Positions 53,464 to 62,046 are shown, counted from the first letter of the stretch. The stretch: DNA of 64,000 nt from Clostridia bacterium (GCA_017467105.1 JAFTSU010000009.1:1-64000); one strand, 5' to 3'. The notes: generated by a model not told the origin, from the letters alone. A program made the numbers and translations.

Positions 53464-53601
53464 ATGGTAACAGGCGGAACGATAATCTTCTCAACGCTCT
53501 TCGCTTTCTTTGGTAAAAATAAGCCGACAAGACGAGAGCCGATATCCGTCGCAGTTGCATTCCTTGCTGTGCTTCTCTTATTTGTTATTCCTATTTTATA
53601 A
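53464..53601 (+). CDS. Small hydrophobic ORF (45 aa)
   Basis: This frame (MVTGGTIIFSTLFAFFGKNK, then a second hydrophobic segment ending VIPIL) would give a peptide with two membrane-like segments. There is no clear ribosome site at the right distance, though AAGGAG lies about 20 bases upstream. It may be the 3' end of a truncated membrane protein or a real small protein. Confidence 0.25.
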   Translation: MVTGGTIIFSTLFAFFGKNKPTRREPISVAVAFLAVLLLFVIPIL

Positions 53602-53673
53602 TTGACAAGATAATTAACCTTAATAATGATGGACGAAATCGATTTTTGAATTGCTGATTTGCAATGAAAATTA

Positions 53674-53762
53674 TTACGCACTTCGCGCGTGAGCTGCTTC
53701 GATCTGTGCTCCCACCAAAAACAAAACAGCACCGCTACAGGTGCTGTTTTGTTTTTGGTGGG
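53674..53762 (+). repeat. Direct repeat copy 1, with a 22-bp perfect hairpin terminator
   Basis: This 89-bp segment matches 54834-54922 almost base for base (CGCACTTNGCGCGTGAGCTGCT, then GTGCTCCNACCAAAAAC). It holds a perfect 22-bp inverted repeat (53712-53733 and 53740-53761) that terminates the CoiA-like gene on the minus strand. A degenerate tRNA T-arm-like sequence (GGTTCGACT on the minus strand, about 53778-53787) lies next to it. Confidence 0.8.
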
Positions 53763-53818
53763 CCATGCTTAACGAAAGTCGAACCAAGTCTGTTCTATAA
53801 TTTTAAACGTATAATATA

Positions 53819-54673
53819 TCAAAATCTGAATTTTCTTATGTTTGATTTTGAAATATAATATTGTGTGCGCGGAATGGATCTTTTCTTTTGATTTTCAAGA
53901 ATTTGTTTATATTTTTGAGAATTATCTATAATCTGAAATGCAGACATTACATTATCATTATTTTTGATTGGCCAAAAACTTTTAACAAAATAGTCTTTCA
54001 GCAAGTAGCTATATCCAAGTTTGTTATTGATAGGGAATATAGTCGGCAAATATTCGATCTCTTTTGGATGCAATTCAGTTAAATACAACATAATATCTGC
54101 GTTTTGCGGAGGGTTAGTGGAAATATCTGTATTGTATTCTATAAAGTAGAAAACATTTTTACAGGTTTGATCCTTAAATTCCGCACGGGCTCTTTTCCAC
54201 TCCAAGCGTTCCCAAGCTTGTAGTCTTGCGGGATCTATACTTCCATTATTGTCGAACGTTTTTTTGATTTTATCATTTGCATCAAAAACCCAAATAACTT
54301 TATAACCGCAGTTTGTGTAAAATTCATTTCTTTCCTTGATCTCATCTCTAGAAATTGGACTATGCTGAAACTCAATAACATAACCATTAATTAAAACATC
54401 TGCACGATGCTTTTTTTCATCTTTTTCTACTACAACTTCACGATATTCTTCAGGAAACTGACATTGCCAATTATAATGCCATTCGCTCATATCGTGCTTC
54501 CAATCATCCAAGCACTCTGTACCTTTCTTGTGCGCAAAATGAGGTCTAACGGATAATGAGTTTGTTGCTTTTATGGATAATTTTTCGTTACATACCGGAC
54601 AAAAATATTCGCATATTTTATCAGCATTTTCAATGCTCACTTTTTCGTTGTTTGCATTTAAAGCTATAAACAC
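53819..54673 (-). CDS. CoiA-like protein with zinc motif and PD-(D/E)xK nuclease core
   Basis: This 284-aa protein resembles the competence protein CoiA family. It starts with a Cys-rich zinc motif (FCPVC, Cys25 and Cys28, then RPHFAH with His45 and His48) and has a nuclease core KHRADVLI-to-VIEFQHS, with Asp92, Glu101 and Gln103 forming the PD-(D/E)xK pattern. The start is GTG 54673 behind GGGAGG; the ATG at 54688 lies ahead of that site. It is more AT-rich than its neighbours and lies between 89-bp direct repeats beside tRNA-Val, so it was probably acquired. It could act in DNA uptake, recombination or defence. Confidence 0.8.
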   Translation of the reverse strand: MFIALNANNEKVSIENADKICEYFCPVCNEKLSIKATNSLSVRPHFAHKKGTECLDDWKHDMSEWHYNWQCQFPEEYREVVVEKDEKKHRADVLINGYVIEFQHSPISRDEIKERNEFYTNCGYKVIWVFDANDKIKKTFDNNGSIDPARLQAWERLEWKRARAEFKDQTCKNVFYFIEYNTDISTNPPQNADIMLYLTELHPKEIEYLPTIFPINNKLGYSYLLKDYFVKSFWPIKNNDNVMSAFQIIDNSQKYKQILENQKKRSIPRTQYYISKSNIRKFRF

Positions 54674-54833
54674 AATCAAGCCTCCCATATATCGTTAATA
54701 ACTTATTATACCATATACAAAAGAACTTTTCAATATAAAACATGTCTAGGATTTTGACGCAAGCGTCAATATTTCCGCACTCTGCGCCTGACAAGCGAGC
54801 TTGTCGATCTGCGAGTGGGGTATGCGAACCAGA

Positions 54834-54922
54834 TTCACGCACTTTGCGCGTGAGCTGCTCGAGCCTGTGCTCCTACCAAAAACAAAACAGCACCGCTATG
54901 GGTGCTGTTTTGTTTTTGGTGG
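54834..54922 (+). repeat. Direct repeat copy 2, with terminator of tRNA-Val
   Basis: This is the second copy of the 89-bp repeat. Its 20-bp hairpin (54875-54894 and 54901-54920) overlaps the CCA end of tRNA-Val and terminates that tRNA on the minus strand. Both copies have the same orientation. Confidence 0.8.
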
Positions 54923-54993
54923 AAACAACTGGACTCGAACCAGTGACCCCTTGCATGTCAAGCAAGTACTCTAACCAACTGAGCTATGCTTCC
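54917..54993 (-). tRNA. tRNA-Val (anticodon GAC)
   Basis: This is a complete 77-nt cloverleaf: acceptor GGAAGCA/TGTTTCC, anticodon stem CTTGC/GCAAG with loop TTGACAT (anticodon GAC), T-arm CACTG-type with GGTTCGAGTCC, discriminator A and encoded CCA. A perfect promoter lies upstream at 55010-55038. Confidence 0.95.
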
Positions 54994-55009
54994 GAAACTT
55001 ACATACTGT

Positions 55010-55038
55010 ATTATACACTATGTAGTTAGGTTTGTCAA
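55010..55038 (-). promoter_or_regulatory. Promoter of tRNA-Val
   Basis: TTGACA (55033-55038), 17 bases, TATAAT (55010-55015) on the minus strand. It shares the TTGACAAACCT start with the tRNA-Pro promoter. Confidence 0.85.
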
Positions 55039-55095
55039 GGCTTTTTTGAAACAACAGAAGGTAATCGCCAAAAGAACTTTTTTGATTGCTTTTTA

Positions 55096-55124
55096 TTGAC
55101 TAATCATTGTAAATATGTTAAAAT
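55096..55124 (+). promoter_or_regulatory. Promoter of the dNTPase gene
   Basis: TTGACT (55096-55101), 17 bases, TAAAAT (55119-55124). Confidence 0.65.
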
Positions 55125-55153
55125 TAATATCATAAAAGAAATGTGAGGGTATT

Positions 55154-56359
55154 ATGAAAATCAGAAACTACGAGCGACTGAGCCCTGAAATAACAGAACG
55201 AATAAAATATGACAAGGAGCATAATTGCCGTCCGCAGTTTGGTGCGAAAAGCTCAAACGCTACTCGCCGTATTCCCACGGAGGACGTAGAGAACGTTTGG
55301 CGTTCCGCATATATCCGTGATGTAGATAAGATTATGCATAGTCCGTTCTATAACAGATATACCGATAAAACACAGGTTTTCTCATTTTATAAAAACGATG
55401 ATATTACACGTAGGGCGCTTCACGTTCAGCTGGTTTCCCGTATTGCCAGAACTATAGGCGATGCATTAAATCTCAATCTTGATCTTATTGAGGCCATCGC
55501 GCTTGGACACGATATAGGACACACTCCGTTTGGCCATCCCGGCGAGAGATTCTTATCCGAGGTTTACCACGCAGAAACGGGCAGATACTTCAATCATAAC
55601 GTCCACAGCATCAGAGTGCTTGACGGCATTTTTCCGCTTAATATGACTCTTGATACCCTTGATGGTATTATTACGCACAACGGCGAGTTTGAGATGGATG
55701 AATATCGTCCGTCGCTTATGCCTGATTTTGATACATTTGACAAAATGGTGGAAAGCTGCTACGTAGATGAGAAAAACATCCTGGAGATTATTCCCTCAAC
55801 TCTTGAGGGTTGCGTTGTCCGCGTTTGTGATATTATAGCCTATCTCGGAAAGGATCGCCAGGATGCCATAAAGGCAAATCTGATAGAGTCCCACAGTGAG
55901 CTTGAGGACGGTACTATCGGTACCGTTAACCAGGAGATCATCAATAATTTGATGGTAAATATAATAGAGAATAGCTATGGAAAGCCGTATATCAAGATGG
56001 ATAACGAGCATTATCTTGGTATGAAGCACGCCAAACGAGTAAACTATGAGCAGATCTATCTGAGAGATAATCTCACCAAAATGCTTAACGAAACGGTTAA
56101 GCCAATGATGCAAAGGCTCTATTACAAGCTTCTTGCCGATCTTAAGGCAGGGGATCGCTCCTCGCCCATATTCACGCATCACATTGATTTTATAAATAAC
56201 AATTATTACGCGCCTAAGCTTCATCCGTATATTGAAACTGAACCGAATCAGATAGTCGTAGACTATATAGCTTCTATGACAGACGATTACTGTGCTGAGA
56301 TATACAAGTATTTATTCCCGGAAAGCAATATTCAGATCAATTATCGCGGATACTTTTAA
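55154..56359 (+). CDS. dGTPase-like HD-domain nucleotide triphosphohydrolase
   Basis: This 401-aa protein splits dNTPs into deoxynucleoside and triphosphate. The N-terminus RSAYIRDVDKIMHSPFYNR is the dGTPase signature. The HD site is His90, then GHDIGHTPFGHPGE with His119 and Asp120. It is shorter than the E. coli enzyme (505 aa) but fits the Firmicutes group. It is 14 bp ahead of the M14 peptidase gene. Confidence 0.9.
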   Translation: MKIRNYERLSPEITERIKYDKEHNCRPQFGAKSSNATRRIPTEDVENVWRSAYIRDVDKIMHSPFYNRYTDKTQVFSFYKNDDITRRALHVQLVSRIARTIGDALNLNLDLIEAIALGHDIGHTPFGHPGERFLSEVYHAETGRYFNHNVHSIRVLDGIFPLNMTLDTLDGIITHNGEFEMDEYRPSLMPDFDTFDKMVESCYVDEKNILEIIPSTLEGCVVRVCDIIAYLGKDRQDAIKANLIESHSELEDGTIGTVNQEIINNLMVNIIENSYGKPYIKMDNEHYLGMKHAKRVNYEQIYLRDNLTKMLNETVKPMMQRLYYKLLADLKAGDRSSPIFTHHIDFINNNYYAPKLHPYIETEPNQIVVDYIASMTDDYCAEIYKYLFPESNIQINYRGYF

Positions 56360-56373
56360 TTGGAGAAATCATT

Positions 56374-57603
56374 ATGCTCAAAAAGGTTTTAAAATTTACC
56401 GCCAAGCTTGTCCCATCAGAGAAAGCGGGAAAAAGGAACGTTCTTTTGTCCTTCCAGTTCTATAGAGAGAATTTGACGTATACTCCTTCTAAGATAATTG
56501 TTTACAGAAGAGAAGAACCGAACTTCATCTTTGACTGCGATGAGGAAGAGTATTTTGACGGACTCGTACCAAAAGAAAGCGACGTGATATTTGAGGGGGA
56601 GCTTGAAATAAAGGACACATTCGCTGAGTATCTTGATACCACTGCGGAGGAGGGAAAAACCTACGCATATTGGGTGGGTAAGGAAACAGTAGGACAGGCT
56701 ATAACCGGACCGGTAGCCGTCAAGGTTAGAAACGGCAAGGTTTGGCTTCGCTTTGATGAGATACTCGAAGAGACAAACAGGTTGAAAAGTGAATTTCCCA
56801 GCGTTAAAACCAAGCAGATTGGAAAAACCGTTCTCGGAAAGCCGTTGATTTCCATAAGGGTTGGCAACCCCGACAATCTGATATGCCTTGTAGGAGGTGT
56901 TCATGCCGGAGAGTCTGGCCCCGAGCTTCTGTTTCCTGCTGTAAGATATATTATCGAAAAACACAGCGATCTTCTTGAAAAGGTAGGCATCGTTATGCTA
57001 CCGTCTGTTAACGCTGATATGCGTGATGTAATGGCAGAGGGAGCACCCTGGTATATTCGCAAGAATGCCGCAGGAGTTGACCTGAACCGCAATTTTGATG
57101 CTGACTTTGAATATGTAGATCACAGCTATGGACTCTCCAGCATTGATCCTCGTAGCTTCACCTACAGAGGTCCATACCCCAACTCCGAGCCGGAAACCGA
57201 GGCACTCATTTCTCTTATGGAGGAGATTAAGCCTAAAGCTGTATTTTCTTATCACGCGCTTTGCTCAGTAACTGCCGATCTTGGCGTAAGCTCCAGAATA
57301 GCCAGAGATGACTCCGGATATATGTCGCTTCTCGTAGAGTTGGCGAAGGTCTACAGCCCCGCGTTCCGTGCTGTACTGAACGGGCCGCCACGCGAGAACT
57401 ACGATATTCCAATGATATGCACCTCGGGAAGCCTTATTACGTGGCTTTATCACCGTGGAATTCCTGCATTTGATATGGAGATGAGCCACGATCTGACGAT
57501 GCTCACCCCTACTATGAAGGATCACTCAACGCCCGAGATGGTCGACCTGGCATCCCAAGCACATACTGCAGGCATACTTGCAGTTATGAAGCATTTTGCC
57601 TAA
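56374..57603 (+). CDS. M14-family zinc carboxypeptidase
   Basis: This 409-aa metallopeptidase has the zinc site GGVHAGESGPE with His177 and Glu180, the substrate-binding VDLNRNFDADF and a later FSYHALCS with the third zinc His. A catalytic Glu is likely in FDMEMSHD (about 371). The N-terminal 120 residues form an extra beta-rich domain, perhaps FN3-like. No signal peptide is seen, so it probably trims peptides or murein fragments in the cytoplasm. Confidence 0.88.
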   Translation: MLKKVLKFTAKLVPSEKAGKRNVLLSFQFYRENLTYTPSKIIVYRREEPNFIFDCDEEEYFDGLVPKESDVIFEGELEIKDTFAEYLDTTAEEGKTYAYWVGKETVGQAITGPVAVKVRNGKVWLRFDEILEETNRLKSEFPSVKTKQIGKTVLGKPLISIRVGNPDNLICLVGGVHAGESGPELLFPAVRYIIEKHSDLLEKVGIVMLPSVNADMRDVMAEGAPWYIRKNAAGVDLNRNFDADFEYVDHSYGLSSIDPRSFTYRGPYPNSEPETEALISLMEEIKPKAVFSYHALCSVTADLGVSSRIARDDSGYMSLLVELAKVYSPAFRAVLNGPPRENYDIPMICTSGSLITWLYHRGIPAFDMEMSHDLTMLTPTMKDHSTPEMVDLASQAHTAGILAVMKHFA

Positions 57604-57730
57604 AGATAAAGCATCATAACGGCAGAATGATCTTTAATAAAAGCAAGACTATAGTTAAAAGAAAATGATGAAAAAACTCAAGTAACATAAAAAGCATCCT
57701 ATAAAGCTGCCCCCTAAAGGACAGTTTTCA

Positions 57731-57768
57731 AAAATACGGCGCATCTCTAAAGAGGTATGCCGTATTTT
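57731..57768 (+). terminator. Terminator of the dNTPase/M14 pair
   Basis: AAAATACGGC (57731-57740) pairs with GCCGTATTTT (57759-57768), with an inner CTCT/AGAG helix. Confidence 0.8.
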
Positions 57769-57827
57769 GTATTTATGTCCACAAATGAAGTGCTTGTCAG
57801 GAAAATTGACAAGTCATAGATGAACAT

Positions 57828-57858
57828 AAAAAGCTCCCTTTTGTAAGAGGGAGCTTTT
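57828..57858. terminator. Terminator of the SorE-like gene
   Basis: AAAAGCTCCC (57829-57838) pairs with GGGAGCTTTT (57849-57858). It lies past the stop of the minus-strand dehydrogenase, with T-runs both ways. The stretch 57604-57911 holds only this, the other terminator and no gene. Confidence 0.75.
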
Positions 57859-57911
57859 GTGAAGTTGACTGAAACACTGCTCGGAGGAATCTTGCGTTTC
57901 AGACATGAGCC

Positions 57912-59153
57912 TTATTTGAAATTTTCCAACAGATATTTTTCTGCCTTGGCACTCCACAGATCGTTGTTTGATTTCACTATGCGGGAAAGCTCTGCAAATC
58001 TCTCGTCCTTTTTACCAAGTTCCGAAAAATCGGCAAGTGCCACCAGTGGCATATCTATATGTGTATATATAAGCTTTTTTCCTCCCGGAATGTTTGGAAG
58101 GTTTACCGTTGTGTCGATCGCGGAGGTAATTCCGCCAATGTGCGTTATCATCGTTGAGGGATCGATACGTTTTTCACTGATGAGCGCTACGATATCTTTC
58201 ATATCCTCGGGTGTGCTGCCGCTTGTACCTGCAACGTGATGCTGTTCATAATGCACGTTGTAGAAATTCATACAAGCAGAAAAGGATTTGTCCATAGGAC
58301 CTGCGAAGAAATTAAGGCAACCGTCAAAGGCAAGGATCGAATCGCCAAGTTCGACAAGTGCGGGAACGGGGGCATAGACAAAGACGTCATCAAAGCCCTT
58401 ACCATCAGTGAGATCACACAGTTCATTTTTATCAGAGCTGTTTATAAATACAAGGCGTATTCCGTTCTCCGCTTCTTTATCAGAGTTGAAAATGCTCTTT
58501 GCGCGTTCAAGGCGAGCATCGTTGAGATCGGTAACAACAACGAGACTTGGCTTTACTTTACCATGGAGCGCACAATCGATAGCGACTAAGCCCATAGGAC
58601 CGCATCCCGCCAGTATAGCTACATTACCGCCTTCTTTTATGTTCGTTGTAGGCACTCCGTTTTTGTCGAGGTGATAGTTTGCCTTGTATCCTCTGAGCAC
58701 GCAAGATGCGGGCTCGATAAGAGAGCCGTTAAAATACGCATCACTGTTGAGCTTAACGAGAAATCCATGTGATATTGCATGCTCGGGAATGATGGAATAT
58801 GTTGAAAGCCCTCCAATATGCGGAAAAGAATACCCTACTGTTTCATACCCGCCAAGATAGCTCAAAACCGGAGGCATGATTACTTTTTCACCAACAGCGT
58901 AGTCATTTTTCCACTTCTCGCCGACGTCTACGATCTCTGCGCAAAACTCATGACCGACAATAACCGGATTTTCGCTTACGTTATTCGGAACACGCAGATG
59001 CGCCGCACCTTGCTTTATCGTCTTATAGGTTGACATACACACGCTATCACAAACAACCTTGATCAGTATCTCATCCGCTGATATTTGGGGAAGCTCAAAC
59101 TCCTCAAGCCTAACATCGTTTGAACCATAAAGTCTTACTGCCTTTGTTTTCAT
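57912..59153 (-). CDS. Zinc-dependent alcohol dehydrogenase, L-sorbose-1-phosphate reductase-like (SorE)
   Basis: This 413-aa medium-chain dehydrogenase has the zinc/substrate region VGHEFCAEIVDVG (about 71-83), SLIEPASCVLRGY with the alternative Glu ligand and the NAD loop AGCGPMGLVAI (about 183-193). The length and the HHVAGTSGSTPEDM segment match SorE-type reductases, which reduce L-sorbose 1-phosphate to D-glucitol 6-phosphate. The structural-zinc Cys cluster of classic ADHs is absent. The start is ATG 59153 behind AGAGGT, 10 bp after the aldolase stop. No PTS is visible, so the substrate may be another sugar phosphate. Confidence 0.8.
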   Translation of the reverse strand: MKTKAVRLYGSNDVRLEEFELPQISADEILIKVVCDSVCMSTYKTIKQGAAHLRVPNNVSENPVIVGHEFCAEIVDVGEKWKNDYAVGEKVIMPPVLSYLGGYETVGYSFPHIGGLSTYSIIPEHAISHGFLVKLNSDAYFNGSLIEPASCVLRGYKANYHLDKNGVPTTNIKEGGNVAILAGCGPMGLVAIDCALHGKVKPSLVVVTDLNDARLERAKSIFNSDKEAENGIRLVFINSSDKNELCDLTDGKGFDDVFVYAPVPALVELGDSILAFDGCLNFFAGPMDKSFSACMNFYNVHYEQHHVAGTSGSTPEDMKDIVALISEKRIDPSTMITHIGGITSAIDTTVNLPNIPGGKKLIYTHIDMPLVALADFSELGKKDERFAELSRIVKSNNDLWSAKAEKYLLENFK

Positions 59154-59163
59154 AGTACACCTC

Positions 59164-60033
59164 TCAAGCACGGCTGCAACTGCCGAAGGTACGTATCTTT
59201 TCACGGATAACTTCCTTCATTTTGATTCGAGCATCCTCAAATACAAACGCGGGCCAGGTGGACGGATTTGTAATGGAATTGAGCTTGTCGCGAAGTGCCG
59301 TGTTCATAGCGCCTACCACGTCGGAATAAATATTGATTTTGGTAACACCGTGCTCAATCGCCATCTTCATTTGATCGTCCGGGGTTCCGCTTCCGCCGTG
59401 AAGAACGAGGGGACGGTCGCAGACGGCAACGATTTCATCGAGGCGATCGATACGAAGCGTAGGGGTGCTTCGGTAAACACCGTGGCTTGTACCGATTGCC
59501 ACCGCAAGCGCATCAATGTCGGTTATATCAACAAATCTGACTACCTCGTCGGGAAGGGTAAGCGTGTCCTCTGCGTTTTCATTGAAAACGATAGCCTTTT
59601 CATTTCCGACCAAAGCATTTCCGACGTGCCCAAGCTCTGCTTCCACGGTCACTCCGTTCGCGTGAGCGTATGCAACGACCTCTGCTGTTTTTCTTGCATT
59701 TTCATCAAAGGGAAGCTCCGAGCCATCGAACATAACCGAGCTGAATCCTGTGTGGATAGCCGCTTTTATGGAATCAAGATCGGTTGCATGGTCCAGATGA
59801 AAGCAAATGGGAACCGTGTAGTGATCGGATGCAGCCTTAACCATAGACGTTATAAGAGAAAGTCCTTTTTCGGTCAGATCAACACCGAGTCCCATGAGAA
59901 GCGCGGGAGATCTTTCCTCTTCGCACACATCAAGGACAGCACGCATCATTTCATAGTTGCTTACGTCAAATGCAGGGAGCGCATAGTGATGTTTTTGTGC
60001 ATCTGCAAGCATTTCTTTCATTGTTACAAGCAT
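59164..60033 (-). CDS. Class II fructose/tagatose-bisphosphate aldolase (GatY/KbaY-like)
   Basis: This 289-aa zinc aldolase cleaves a ketose bisphosphate to dihydroxyacetone phosphate and an aldehyde. Landmarks are ALPAFDVSNYEM, the catalytic/zinc segment FHLDHATD (Asp81, His82), VEAELGHVG, AIGTSHGVY, LVLHGGSG and KINIYSD. The loop pattern is that of the FbaA/GatY group. AAAGGAG precedes the ATG. It is the first gene of a two-gene operon repressed from the divergent DeoR gene. Confidence 0.9.
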   Translation of the reverse strand: MLVTMKEMLADAQKHHYALPAFDVSNYEMMRAVLDVCEEERSPALLMGLGVDLTEKGLSLITSMVKAASDHYTVPICFHLDHATDLDSIKAAIHTGFSSVMFDGSELPFDENARKTAEVVAYAHANGVTVEAELGHVGNALVGNEKAIVFNENAEDTLTLPDEVVRFVDITDIDALAVAIGTSHGVYRSTPTLRIDRLDEIVAVCDRPLVLHGGSGTPDDQMKMAIEHGVTKINIYSDVVGAMNTALRDKLNSITNPSTWPAFVFEDARIKMKEVIREKIRTFGSCSRA

Positions 60034-60057
60034 AATCTTCTCCTTTTTATCTGTCAG

Positions 60058-60086
60058 TTGACAAAATTAATTGTTGATGATATAAT
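60058..60086 (+). promoter_or_regulatory. Promoter of the DeoR gene
   Basis: TTGACA (60058-60063), 17 bases, TATAAT (60081-60086). Its -10 overlaps that of the aldolase promoter. Confidence 0.75.
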
Positions 60087-60113
60087 TATATCATTCAAAC
60101 ATTTTAGAGTCAA
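60085..60113 (-). promoter_or_regulatory. Promoter of the aldolase operon
   Basis: On the minus strand TTGACT (60108-60113), 17 bases, TATAAT (60085-60090). A DeoR half-site (60093-60105) lies in its spacer. Confidence 0.75.
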
Positions 60114-60156
60114 TAATTGTTTGGAATGTTTGAAAATGAACGATTTTTCAAACATT
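60093..60156. promoter_or_regulatory. DeoR operator array
   Basis: AATGTTTGAAAA (60125-60136) and its complement (60145-60156) form a 12-8-12 inverted repeat, and a third copy of the half-site (ATTCAAACATTTT, 60093-60105) lies in the aldolase promoter spacer. Binding would block the aldolase operon and limit the DeoR gene itself. Confidence 0.7.
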
Positions 60157-60167
60157 GGGAGAATAAT

Positions 60168-60875
60168 ATGGAATTGAACAGCAGAAAAAAAGAAATTTTG
60201 AATATCCTATACGCGAAAGGCAAAGCAACGGTGGTTGAACTGTCTAAAAATCTATACGTTTCAGAAATGACAATACGGCGAGATCTTTCGGAAATGGAGA
60301 GGGGAGGATATTTGAGGCGGTACAGAGGGGGAGCCGTATTGAAAATGGCAAACAGAGAAATGCCAATTACGGAACGGGTATATCTTGATGAAGATGAGAA
60401 AAAAGTACTGTGTCAACAATGTATACCCTATCTGGGAGACGATATGTCCGTTTACCTTGACAGTTCCTCTACGTGCCTATATCTTATTCCCCACATTCAA
60501 AAGTACAAAAATATTCTCATTGTTACAAACTCCGTACAGGTGGTACTAAGTGCCTCAAATTATCACATTCCTTGCTTGCTCATTGGCGGCGAATACTACG
60601 AACAGGATATGTGTCTTGTCGGCTCCATTGCAGAGCAATATGCCAAAGATCTGAATATAGATGTTGCTTTTTTTACTACGGCGGCATATTCAGATGACGG
60701 TGTTATTTCCGATTTTGATGTCAAGCAGACGATGATCAGAAAAATCATTCTTAGGAATACAAAAAAGAGTATTTTTCTATTTGAAAGTTCAAAGATCGGG
60801 CAAAAAATGACATATACTCTTTGCCGAAAGGAAGACGTTACCGAAATTATCATTGCAGATAAGAATTTGTCATAA
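60168..60875 (+). CDS. DeoR/GlpR-family transcriptional regulator
   Basis: This 235-aa repressor has the DeoR helix-turn-helix (KATVVELSKNLYVSEMTIRRDL, about 17-38) with the LRRYRGGAVL wing and a C-terminal sugar-phosphate-sensing DeoRC domain (YLDSSSTCLYLIPH, TNSVQVV, GGEYYEQDMCLVG). It should sense a phosphorylated sugar made by the divergent pathway. The start is ATG 60168 behind GGGAG; the longer frame crosses the operator. It is followed by a terminator at 60897-60944. Confidence 0.9.
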   Translation: MELNSRKKEILNILYAKGKATVVELSKNLYVSEMTIRRDLSEMERGGYLRRYRGGAVLKMANREMPITERVYLDEDEKKVLCQQCIPYLGDDMSVYLDSSSTCLYLIPHIQKYKNILIVTNSVQVVLSASNYHIPCLLIGGEYYEQDMCLVGSIAEQYAKDLNIDVAFFTTAAYSDDGVISDFDVKQTMIRKIILRNTKKSIFLFESSKIGQKMTYTLCRKEDVTEIIIADKNLS

Positions 60876-60896
60876 AGTAATGCTATGCGAATAAAA

Positions 60897-60944
60897 AAAG
60901 GACAGAGAACAATGGGAAAACCCGAAAATTCTCTGTCCTATTTC
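60897..60944 (+). terminator. Terminator of the DeoR gene
   Basis: AGGACAGAGAA (60899-60909) pairs with TTCTCTGTCCT (60929-60939) and is followed by a T-rich end. Confidence 0.8.
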
Positions 60945-61083
60945 TATTGGCAGATCACGCGTGTGCTATCAAATTTGTAAAACTATCCTTTAGAGTGACA
61001 TAATGTGCCCCTATGTGGTGCTCTTTTTTTATTGTATATCAAAAAAACTCAAAATGTAGCTTTATTATAATAAGGAAGCAATC

Positions 61084-61941
61084 TTACAGCATGGATTTGC
61101 TGTATTCAGACGGTGTTTTGCCCGTATGTTTTTTAAATACTTTGGTAAAATACGTTGGGCTTTCAAAGCAAAGCCTGGCGGATACGGCGGACGGTGCAAC
61201 GTTTTCGCGAAGCAACTTTTTCGCCTCGTCGATCTTTAATCCGGTATAGTATCTCATTATTGACGATCCGGTGTTTTTCTTAAAGGCGTTGTTGATAAAA
61301 GTTTTACTGTAAAAGGTCTGCTTGCATATATCATCCAGAGTTATTCGTGTGTACAAGGATTCCTTAAGCAGATTTAAAATATCCTTTACCAGATTATTCT
61401 CAAGTTCTGTGCTGTTCATAACAAAGCTGATATTTTCGTTTGTACTGATTTCCTGCCTTATCAGATGAATAAACAGTCTTTCAATATTGTTTTCTACCAG
61501 CTGCTGAGCGCCGAAATCGGGTTTGCTTAGAAGCTTAAGCTTTTTTTCGAAAGGGAAGCAGAAGGCTTTTTTTGATTCCGTAATAATATCGAACAACAGT
61601 TTTTTCATCTCGCTGCTTAGTGCGATCTTTTTCTCGAAGATTTTTAATATTTCCGCGGTAGATCTGAAGCAAACTATAAAAATTGACGCAGAATATCCTT
61701 CGATAGCTGCGTAAAAGTGTCTCTTTTGAGGTGGGATAAGAAGAAAATCCCCCTTTATAAGCTCAACGTTCTCGCATTCCTTTCTGCAAAGTATTTTACC
61801 GCTGTCAATATATGCGAACTCATAAAAGTCATGGGCTTCATCGGGGTAAGAGAATGTTGATGAAACCTCAAGCGCTTCAATAGTTATTAAGCTCTGTACA
61901 ACGAGAGCTTTTTTTACGTGATGATTAAAATATTTTTTCAT
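61084..61941 (-). CDS. AraC-family transcriptional regulator, possibly leaderless
   Basis: This 285-aa AraC protein has a cupin sensor domain (DEAHDFYEFAYIDSGKILC and LIKGDFLLIPPQKRHF) and a C-terminal double helix-turn-helix (LDDICKQTFYSKTFINNAFKK and PSAVSARLCFESPTYFTKVFKK, ending KTPSEYSKSML). There is no Shine-Dalgarno; the -10 box at 61948-61953 ends 6 bases before the ATG, so transcription should start at or next to it. It is divergent from the M81 gene and is the likely regulator of the two peptidase-type genes. Confidence 0.88.
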   Translation of the reverse strand: MKKYFNHHVKKALVVQSLITIEALEVSSTFSYPDEAHDFYEFAYIDSGKILCRKECENVELIKGDFLLIPPQKRHFYAAIEGYSASIFIVCFRSTAEILKIFEKKIALSSEMKKLLFDIITESKKAFCFPFEKKLKLLSKPDFGAQQLVENNIERLFIHLIRQEISTNENISFVMNSTELENNLVKDILNLLKESLYTRITLDDICKQTFYSKTFINNAFKKNTGSSIMRYYTGLKIDEAKKLLRENVAPSAVSARLCFESPTYFTKVFKKHTGKTPSEYSKSML

Positions 61942-61947
61942 AACTTC

Positions 61948-61976
61948 ATTATATCATTTTGGAATAGAGAAATCAA
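61948..61976 (-). promoter_or_regulatory. Promoter of the AraC gene
   Basis: On the minus strand TTGATT (61971-61976), 17 bases, TATAAT (61948-61953). The ATG begins at 61941, about 7 bases past the -10. Confidence 0.7.
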
Positions 61977-62046
61977 TACTGATAGAAAAAATTAAAAACA
62001 AAAAATATTTGTTTTATTTATTACCATTTTTGTTTAATTTTTTCCC

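Noticed and set aside
59350..60177. Plus-strand 275-aa open frame
   Set aside because: It is antisense to the aldolase and runs through its promoter region.
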